From NCBI GenBank assembly GCA_016204425.1, contig JACQKR010000001.1, forward strand, positions 1 through 10,893: DNA of 10,893 nucleotides, read 5' to 3'. Source of the stretch: Candidatus Levyibacteriota bacterium (GTDB lineage Bacteria; Patescibacteriota; Microgenomatia; Levybacterales; UBA12049). The notes beneath the pieces are model-generated. The model had not been told where the DNA came from. It saw only the letters and a program-made list of their open reading frames with translations, and did no database searches. A program made the translations under genes and the position numbers. The first letter of the stretch is position 1. Every line of letters starts with the position of its first letter. Shown piece by piece: positions 6,015 to 10,893 of the stretch.

Positions 6015-6857
6015 TTAGTGGATTTTTTTAAGGCGGGCAACCCGCTCTTCAACAGGTGGATGCGTTGAAAAAAGCTTCATGAGTCCTCCACCTAAGCCTC
6101 CAAGCGGATTACCGATATACAATGATGAAAATGCAGGATTTGTTCGCATCGGATGCGCTTTTGCCGAGTCATGGATCGCGACAAGCGCTTTGGCGAGTGG
6201 CTCTCCATTTCCAATGGTGCGGGCACCTGTCTCATCAGCACCAAATTCACGCTGCCTTGAGATGGCAAGCTGGATAAGTGAGGCGCCGATAGGTACCAGA
6301 ATCGCTGCCAAAAGCGCGAAAGCTCCTCCCCCGCTATCCTCATCATCCCTGCTTCTGCCAAAGCTGCCCCACATCGCCATATTACCCATAAATGAAATTG
6401 CACTCGCGATGACTGCGGCAACTGATGCGACGAGAATATCACGGTTTCTGACGTGCCCGAGCTCGTGCGCGAGTACTGCCTTGAGCTCTTCTTTTGACAA
6501 AACATCAAGAATCCCCGCTGTTACCGCAACCGATGCATGATTCGGGTCGCGTCCTGTCGCAAATGCATTTGCCTGCCGCTCAGGTGTCATATAGAGTTTT
6601 GGCATCGGGAGATCCATTTTCTTTGAAAGGTCTACAACAATACCATAGAGTTCAGGCATTTCTTTCTGACTCACCGGCTTCGCGCCACTCATCTTCAGTG
6701 CAATCTTGTCTGAATAAAAATACGATACGCCGTTCATAACGAGTGCAAAAAGAAGCCCGATATACATGCCGCCAACGCCTCCAAGCATTCTTCCAAGAGT
6801 TATTAATAAGATGCTGAGAAGACCAAGAAGTGCAATAGTTTTTATCTGATTTCCCAT
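6015..6857 (-). CDS. htpX: HtpX-like M48 zinc metalloprotease
   Basis: A 280-residue membrane protease expected to clip damaged or misfolded membrane proteins, with its active site on the cytosolic side. Two N-terminal helices (about 5-22, 28-46) are followed by the HELGH zinc motif (131-135), two more hydrophobic stretches (about 141-165, 178-200), REFGADE (203-209, third zinc ligand Glu204) and FSTHPP (263-268). The length fits HtpX. I chose ATG 6857 (MGNQIKTIALL, the usual HtpX beginning). A longer frame reaches a TTG at 6959, but that adds an atypical 34 residues, overlaps the upstream gene and crosses the likely promoter. It ends 3 nt from the convergent pilin-like gene, and no terminator is obvious between them. 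Confidence 0.93.
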   Translation of the reverse strand: MGNQIKTIALLGLLSILLITLGRMLGGVGGMYIGLLFALVMNGVSYFYSDKIALKMSGAKPVSQKEMPELYGIVVDLSKKMDLPMPKLYMTPERQANAFATGRDPNHASVAVTAGILDVLSKEELKAVLAHELGHVRNRDILVASVAAVIASAISFMGNMAMWGSFGRSRDDEDSGGGAFALLAAILVPIGASLIQLAISRQREFGADETGARTIGNGEPLAKALVAIHDSAKAHPMRTNPAFSSLYIGNPLGGLGGGLMKLFSTHPPVEERVARLKKIH

Positions 6858-6862
6858 ATATG

Positions 6863-6885
6863 CGTTGTCATTCTGATAGACAACG
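6863..6885. repeat. Perfect 7-bp inverted repeat before htpX
   Basis: CGTTGTC (6863-6869) and GACAACG (6879-6885) flank a 9-nt loop, 5 nt before the htpX ATG at the predicted 5' end of the transcript. It could be an operator overlapping the transcription start or an RNA hairpin limiting ribosome access. No Shine-Dalgarno is visible between it and the ATG. Confidence 0.45.
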
Positions 6886-6888
6886 TCT

Positions 6889-6899
6889 ATTTTAGCATA
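6889..6899 (-). promoter_or_regulatory. Extended -10 element of htpX
   Basis: On the minus strand TATGCTAAAAT contains TGC plus TAAAAT, matching the extended -10 form TGnTAnnnT. No good -35 is seen at the right distance. A start near 6882 would give a short leader beginning with the inverted repeat. Confidence 0.45.
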
Positions 6900-6948
6900 C
6901 GATGTCTCGCGAAGCGATATCCAGCTCCGCAGGACAAGTAGTGCTAAA

Positions 6949-7485
6949 TCATATTGCAAGCCTATCTAAGAAAGGGATTGCAGTATGAAAAGCAGCGCTG
7001 TTTTGTGCAAGATATCCTTCTCCTGCTAACTCTACTAAGTCCCCCAGGCTCAGCCATCGATAACCATCATGTTTATCTTCAGGCGTGCCTGCGGAAGTAA
7101 GAGTTTGATTGATGTGCACCCCGGGTGTGTTGAGAACCAAAGCGAGAAATATATGGACCTGACGAGCCTGTCTCCTTTCATCATGAATGAAACTGTATCC
7201 GGTGTCGCTAACTTTTACCAATGCATCTTCTCGTAGCTCAATACCTGTTTCCTCGCCAACTTCTGCAAAAACCTTTTCCATGGGCGAATCTGCATCAGGC
7301 ATGGGCGTACCGTCGATAATTTGTGTATCAGGTAGATGAGGCTTCGCTATACTCGCTATTTGATGACTTTCTAAAACTCCAGCGACTGCTCCTCCGCCAA
7401 GCGCGATTCCAGCGGCAGCTTTTATAAGTCTTCTTCGCTATATTCCTCCTGATGTGTGTTCACCAGAGCGTGTTCCATCATTCAT
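6949..7485 (-). pseudogene. Nudix-like gene with Tat-type N-terminus, interrupted by in-frame TAG
   Basis: The frame from ATG 7485 encodes 15 residues (MNDGTRSGEHTSGGI), a TAG at 7438-7440, then RRRLIKAAAGIALGGGAVAG and onward in the same frame to TGA at 6949-6951. If the TAG were Ser (TCG), the join would read SRRRLIK, an exact twin-arginine motif before a hydrophobic core, so a single-base nonsense change is likely. The C-terminal part has a Nudix box, MEKVFAEVGEETGIEL (69-84), with the catalytic Glu residues but Ala for the usual Arg, and a typical late strand DGYRWLSLGDLVEL. The strands normally before a Nudix box are absent, which is odd. A shorter frame from an ATG at 7302 (117 residues) would start almost at the box and is unlikely to fold. 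Activity doubtful. A sequencing error would make this an intact exported Nudix-like protein. Confidence 0.6.
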
Positions 7486-7491
7486 ACTCTC

Positions 7492-7520
7492 TGCATAGCA
7501 TACGAAATTCGCCGTGTAAA
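7492..7520 (-). promoter_or_regulatory. Possible promoter of the interrupted Nudix-like gene
   Basis: On the minus strand TTTACA (7515-7520), a 17-bp spacer and TATGCA (7492-7497), preceded by TGC. The -10 match is poor, but the TATGCTA context matches three other promoters here. The predicted start would fall at the ATG at 7485, giving a leaderless message. Confidence 0.35.
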
Positions 7521-7541
7521 GGATGAACTATATAGTAAGCG

Positions 7542-9431
7542 TTAGTGGACTACAATATGCCCAGTAACAGGAGTTATTGGATCAGAAGTATCTGCTGCTC
7601 CAGGTTGTGTGTCATAAATAACCGTATTTGAAGAATCCTTGATTTGGAAACGAATAAAGTCTTGTCCTCCATTACTACCCTGTATGCCAGTCGCAAGGAA
7701 TGTATAATTTCCTGACCCATTAATAGTTCCGCTCCCTTTCAGCGTTGCTTTTGCTCCTGTAGTTACAAGGTATTGATAGGACGTAGCTACAAAATTAAGA
7801 TTTCCAACTTTAAAATCCATATCTGTATTTCCTGTAGGTACGTCGTTTGAGTACTTGACGCTGATGCCAAACATAACTTTTCCAGTTAACTGTGGATTTT
7901 GAGGATATGCTCCTGCAGGAGAGTTAAACATTCGTGATCCAGAAAAAAGCGCAGACGGATTAGGGGCGTAAACAGCTATATATTGGAATTGCGATGATCC
8001 GACTCCTCCATAATTATCAGTTACGCTGAGAACAACTGTGTATACACCAGTAGCAGTATAGGTGTGATTACCCGATACAGAGCCTGAACCGTTTGATTCT
8101 GTTATTGTTCCAGATGTAGTTACTCCATCTCCCCAATCCCAACTCGCAGTATGCGTTTCCGAAACTCCCGGATCTGAAAATGACGCTGAAGCCGTGACAG
8201 CAGTATTTATCTGTACCGGCGCTGTAGGCGCAGAAATTGCTTCCACAGTTGGCGCAACGTTATTAACTGTAATTGTTGCTGTTCCAGTACCAGCAGCGCC
8301 TTGGTCATCCATAACCGTCACGGTTACTGTGTAGACTCCTGGGTTTGCGTAAATGTTGTTCAGAGAAAAACTCGTCCCATTGAGATTCAAAGGCTGTGAC
8401 CCTGAACCGTCTCCATAATCGACGGAAGCATTCCAAGCCGATGAATCAGAGTCATTAAAAGAACCTATATATGAATATGTACTCCCTTCATTTAAGGTAA
8501 CGTTCGGTATTGGGCTTATGACTGGAGGAGTGTTGCCTCGGATGGTGAAAGCCTCATCGATATCACCTACGTCAATGAAGGAGGAAAATGGAGATATACC
8601 ACTATCTGATGGTGGGTTTACCAAAACTTGGTAGTGATTTGGGAAAGCGCTAAAAGAAACATCTCCATTTTCGTCCGTTGTTCCTATGCCTGTTCGAGAT
8701 AGATTGGCAACAAAAATACCCTGTGAATTACTAAAGCTAAAAAAGGGAATAGCCTCTAATCTTGCATTATTTATGGGGTTATTATTACCATCCAGGACAT
8801 GTAAAGTAATTCTTCTTATGGGAGAAATTTGGACATCCAAATTAAAATCACGCGTCGCAACATAGTATTTGTTCATTGAAAAAACGTAACTTTGAGGAAC
8901 AAATGATGAAATACCGCCGCTAAAATAAAAAAGATAATACTGCCCTGCCTGAAGTGATGCAGAATAGAATCCATTTCCGTCCGCGGATGCGAAGATATCT
9001 CCTTGTGGTGTGTAAATCACCGCCTCGGGAATTGGATCTCCGTTTCTGTCGGTGATGTGGCCGCTCACTGTAAAATGCTGATCCGCAGTAACTACAAAAT
9101 CGCGCGCAACAGCGCCTGAAAGATTCTGATTAGTAACAATGAGAGCTTTATAATCTGGGTATGGAGGCTCAATTGATTGAATATATATATCATATGTTCC
9201 ATCATCAGCTTGTACGCTGTACGTTCCTTCGCTTGAAATTTGTGCTTCAGAAATGAAGGTATCGGTTATAGTTCCTGGAACAAGTAGCCTAACGAAACCG
9301 CCTGTAACTGGATTATTAGATGAATCAGTAATTGTCCCAGTCAATGTTGCAGCTATAACTGAATTATTAAAAACAAAACCAAAGAGAAAAACAACTGCCA
9401 GTAGCTCAAATATTCTTCCTAGGATTCGCAT
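7542..9431 (-). CDS. Secreted multidomain protein: carboxypeptidase-regulatory-like repeats and two PKD domains
   Basis: A 629-residue exported protein. Residues 1-27 are a signal peptide (cleavage near VIA-A). Next come three beta-sandwich repeats of the carboxypeptidase-regulatory type: TLTGTITDSSNNPVTGG (29-45), TVSGHITDRNGDPIPEAVI (121-139) and ITLHVLDGNNNPINNARL (208-225). Two PKD domains follow, with core signs DYGDGSG (338-344)/GVYTVTVTVMDDQG (365-378) and WDWGDG (431-436)/GVYTVVLSVTDNYGG (462-476). The C-terminal domain (about 492-629, with LTGKVMFGISVKY, LNFVATSYQYLVTTGAKATL and DFIRFQIKDSSNTVIYD) resembles the one I recall as post-COAP-1, often found after PKD domains. No membrane anchor or sorting signal is visible, so it is probably released or bound through its domains. 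Likely role: adhesion or surface binding; no catalytic motif. Ser/Thr/Asn-rich, so glycosylation is possible. No Shine-Dalgarno precedes the ATG. Confidence 0.85.
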   Translation of the reverse strand: MRILGRIFELLAVVFLFGFVFNNSVIAATLTGTITDSSNNPVTGGFVRLLVPGTITDTFISEAQISSEGTYSVQADDGTYDIYIQSIEPPYPDYKALIVTNQNLSGAVARDFVVTADQHFTVSGHITDRNGDPIPEAVIYTPQGDIFASADGNGFYSASLQAGQYYLFYFSGGISSFVPQSYVFSMNKYYVATRDFNLDVQISPIRRITLHVLDGNNNPINNARLEAIPFFSFSNSQGIFVANLSRTGIGTTDENGDVSFSAFPNHYQVLVNPPSDSGISPFSSFIDVGDIDEAFTIRGNTPPVISPIPNVTLNEGSTYSYIGSFNDSDSSAWNASVDYGDGSGSQPLNLNGTSFSLNNIYANPGVYTVTVTVMDDQGAAGTGTATITVNNVAPTVEAISAPTAPVQINTAVTASASFSDPGVSETHTASWDWGDGVTTSGTITESNGSGSVSGNHTYTATGVYTVVLSVTDNYGGVGSSQFQYIAVYAPNPSALFSGSRMFNSPAGAYPQNPQLTGKVMFGISVKYSNDVPTGNTDMDFKVGNLNFVATSYQYLVTTGAKATLKGSGTINGSGNYTFLATGIQGSNGGQDFIRFQIKDSSNTVIYDTQPGAADTSDPITPVTGHIVVH

Positions 9432-9451
9432 AGAATGTACTGTTTCGTTTC

Positions 9452-9480
9452 AGTGTATAGAGAAAATTACTTAATGTCAA
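9452..9480 (-). promoter_or_regulatory. Promoter of the PKD secreted-protein gene
   Basis: On the minus strand a perfect TTGACA (9475-9480), 17-bp spacer and TACACT (9452-9457). The expected start near 9445 leaves a leader of about 14 nt without a Shine-Dalgarno. It shows that the gene has its own transcription start separate from the upstream TMTC-like gene. Confidence 0.65.
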
Positions 9481-9510
9481 CAAAAACAAATCTCAGACTT
9501 ATCACTAACC

Positions 9511-9525
9511 GCAATAAGTTATTGC
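9511..9525. repeat. 15-nt palindrome over the stop codon of the TMTC-like gene
   Basis: GCAATAA-G-TTATTGC spans the TAA stop (9519-9521). A T-rich stretch (TTTGTTTTTG on the minus strand) follows about 25 nt later. It is too far away and the stem too AT-rich for a sure rho-independent terminator. The remaining gap holds only the next gene's promoter. Confidence 0.3.
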
Positions 9526-10893
9526 AACTGAAAAACCATGTCTTCAGGAATCTCTTTTTCCTCAGAAATAAGAGTATAGAGGTAATTTGTCTGTGCGTTT
9601 GGAGTTAGACTCTTTGCCCTTTCAGCAGCAGCAAGAGCCTCTTTTTGATTGAGCTGCTTATACTCGCTTATCGCCTTATTTGCCCACAAATATCCAGTAT
9701 GAGGAGCTTTTTTTAAGGCTTTATAGGTAAAGTCATTTGCAATTTCTGGCGAATCTGAATGGAGTAGTACTGATGATGCGTACACTAAAAAATAATCATA
9801 AGTATTTTTCGAATATGCATCAGTGTTAAGAATCATATAGAAATATTTGCGAGCGCTAGCTTTATCATTAAATATTTCATATATGCTTCCAAGGTTTGAG
9901 AGATTTGTCGCGTTAGGATACAGCTCTACCGATTTTTTAAAATGTCTTAGCGCTTCTCTATAATTGTGCTCAGCATAATACTCGTTCCCAAGATTATTTT
10001 CAATCTCATCATTGTCATATATTTTACTATCATGGCTATATAAAGTAATCGCATTTACCCAGTTAGCATTTCGCACTATAGTCCTAAGGGATAAGAGGAG
10101 AATAATACTAATTGCTATTCCATAACCTATGTACATATTCTTTCGAGAAATTTTTCCCATGATTGCCTGCATACTAATCCCGATCATGCCAAGTAATCCA
10201 ACCATAGGAAAATAAAACCATCGATCTGCGACTGTCATATCCAGTGGAAAAACCTGAAGCAACATAAAAATCCCTGCTATAAACCAAAAACTGAATAGAA
10301 CGAATATTCGAAATGCTTTTCTATCTTTTTTCCATACAAACCTTCCAATAACTATAAAAAAGAGAAAAAATAATGTGTCAATGAGTAGTGGTAGATAAAA
10401 GTTATTACCAGTGGTTGTTTTTATAATCCAGCGCTGTTCAATAGTTAAATGAAATGGTAGGAGGAATGTTTTTAGATAATAAAAGATGATATTAGGAATA
10501 TGAACAAGGCGCTCTGCCAACGAGAGCTTTGCAATTGGTACGGTCCCGATCTTTGCAAAATAAACATGTCCTATTCCAAATCGTACTAAAAAATAGATGC
10601 ATGTAATAAGAAAACTACAAAAAATGAAACCCTTGAGCCTTCGCTTATAAAAAAGAAATGTAGCTAATAAAATAGTGAACATGAAAAGAAAACCTGATTC
10701 TTTCGTCAATAAAGATAGAAGAAGAAAAGTAAATATTACTACTACTCTTCTCGCGCTTATGTTGTCTGCTAAACTGTAAAAAAGTGCTGTTACCCCGAAA
10801 AGAAAAAATAATGGACTTACCGTTTGTGCTATATAGGATACTGACTCAACCTGCATCGGGTGAATAAGGAAAATGATGGACACTATTAATGCA
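9519..10893 (-). CDS. TMTC-like multi-TM glycosyltransferase-family protein with C-terminal TPRs, N-terminus cut by window edge
   Basis: The frame runs unbroken to the right edge (457 codons visible). The GTG at 10881-10883 is not a credible start, because the codons upstream (A-L-I) continue a membrane helix. The first visible part has about eight membrane helices. It includes the loop HPMQVESVSYIAQ, like the conserved HP-x-x-VE-x-V-x-(W/Y)-I segment of TMTC/DUF1736 proteins, and later VADRWFYFPMVGL, like their (E/D)R-(W/Y)-x-Y-(L/F)-P segment. About 150 residues of TPR-like helix pairs end the protein (for example NNLGNEYYAEHNYREALRHF near 9.95-10.0 kb, and KEALAAAERAKSLTPNAQ near 9.6 kb). 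Animal TMTCs are protein O-mannosyltransferases; bacterial relatives are mostly untested. The N-terminal part with the expected acidic catalytic loop is outside the window. AT-rich with many rare-looking codons. Confidence 0.75.
   Translation of the reverse strand, partial: ALIVSIIFLIHPMQVESVSYIAQTVSPLFFLFGVTALFYSLADNISARRVVVIFTFLLLSLLTKESGFLFMFTILLATFLFYKRRLKGFIFCSFLITCIYFLVRFGIGHVYFAKIGTVPIAKLSLAERLVHIPNIIFYYLKTFLLPFHLTIEQRWIIKTTTGNNFYLPLLIDTLFFLFFIVIGRFVWKKDRKAFRIFVLFSFWFIAGIFMLLQVFPLDMTVADRWFYFPMVGLLGMIGISMQAIMGKISRKNMYIGYGIAISIILLLSLRTIVRNANWVNAITLYSHDSKIYDNDEIENNLGNEYYAEHNYREALRHFKKSVELYPNATNLSNLGSIYEIFNDKASARKYFYMILNTDAYSKNTYDYFLVYASSVLLHSDSPEIANDFTYKALKKAPHTGYLWANKAISEYKQLNQKEALAAAERAKSLTPNAQTNYLYTLISEEKEIPEDMVFQLQ

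Noticed and set aside
6022..6045. T run and GCGGG-CAA-CCCGC hairpin as a bidirectional terminator between the convergent genes
   Set aside because: The T run comes before the hairpin on the plus strand, and no T run follows it on the minus strand. Both are inside the htpX coding end.
6858..6959. 34-residue N-terminal extension of htpX from a TTG
   Set aside because: HtpX proteins normally begin as seen at 6857. The extension overlaps the upstream gene and includes the extended -10 and inverted repeat.
7438..7440. Recoded stop codon (UAG as an amino acid)
   Set aside because: TAG ends the permease gene at 842, and TGA and TAA end other genes, so a standard code is the simpler reading.
10881..10883. 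GTG as start of the TMTC-like gene
   Set aside because: The frame continues upstream to the window edge as hydrophobic residues, and the family has a long N-terminal part before the HPMQVE loop.

Overview
The window looks like part of a small-genome bacterium of the Candidate Phyla Radiation (Patescibacteria, Microgenomates-like). The evidence is the mix of proteins: a type IV secretion pilin-like two-helix protein with a leaderless start, a membrane-anchored LytR_C protein, HtpX, a 12-helix ABC-2 exporter, a PKD-domain secreted protein and a TMTC-like membrane glycosyltransferase with TPRs. This placement is inference. TAA, TAG and TGA all end apparent genes, so nothing suggests a recoded stop. 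The right end (about 9.5-10.9 kb) looks more AT-rich than the rest by eye.

Layout, left to right. Positions 1-734 (minus) hold a LytR_C-domain membrane protein cut by the left edge. Positions 842-3172 (minus) hold an ABC exporter, with the ATPase upstream and a 12-helix permease 3 nt downstream. Positions 3284-5180 (minus) hold two overlapping methionine-cycle genes: a protein like the methyltransferase domain of methionine S-methyltransferase (MMT/MmtN), then a homocysteine S-methyltransferase (MmuM-like). Together they would form an S-methylmethionine (SMM) cycle. Positions 5181-5399 are a divergent control region. Positions 5400-6011 (plus) encode the pilin-like protein, which meets htpX tail to tail (6015-6857, minus). 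Positions 6949-7485 (minus) are a Nudix-like gene with a Tat-type N-terminus broken by an in-frame TAG. Positions 7542-9431 (minus) encode a large secreted PKD protein. Positions 9519-10893 (minus) hold the C-terminal part of a TMTC-like multi-TM/TPR protein cut by the right edge.

The most interesting feature is the leader of the SMM-cycle operon. A TTGACA-16-TATAAT promoter on the minus strand drives a short leader. It encodes a 20-residue peptide, MQKHITHIMMMPPIREAMTS, with three tandem Met codons. These are followed at once by four mutually exclusive pairing segments, and the last is a rho-independent terminator hairpin with seven U just before the MMT-like gene. Spacing of the Met codons, the peptide stop and the segments fits a classical trp/his-type ribosome-mediated attenuator, here apparently sensing charged tRNA-Met. 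I know of no described methionine-codon attenuator controlling an MMT/HMT pair. This comes from sequence reading only and needs comparative and experimental support.
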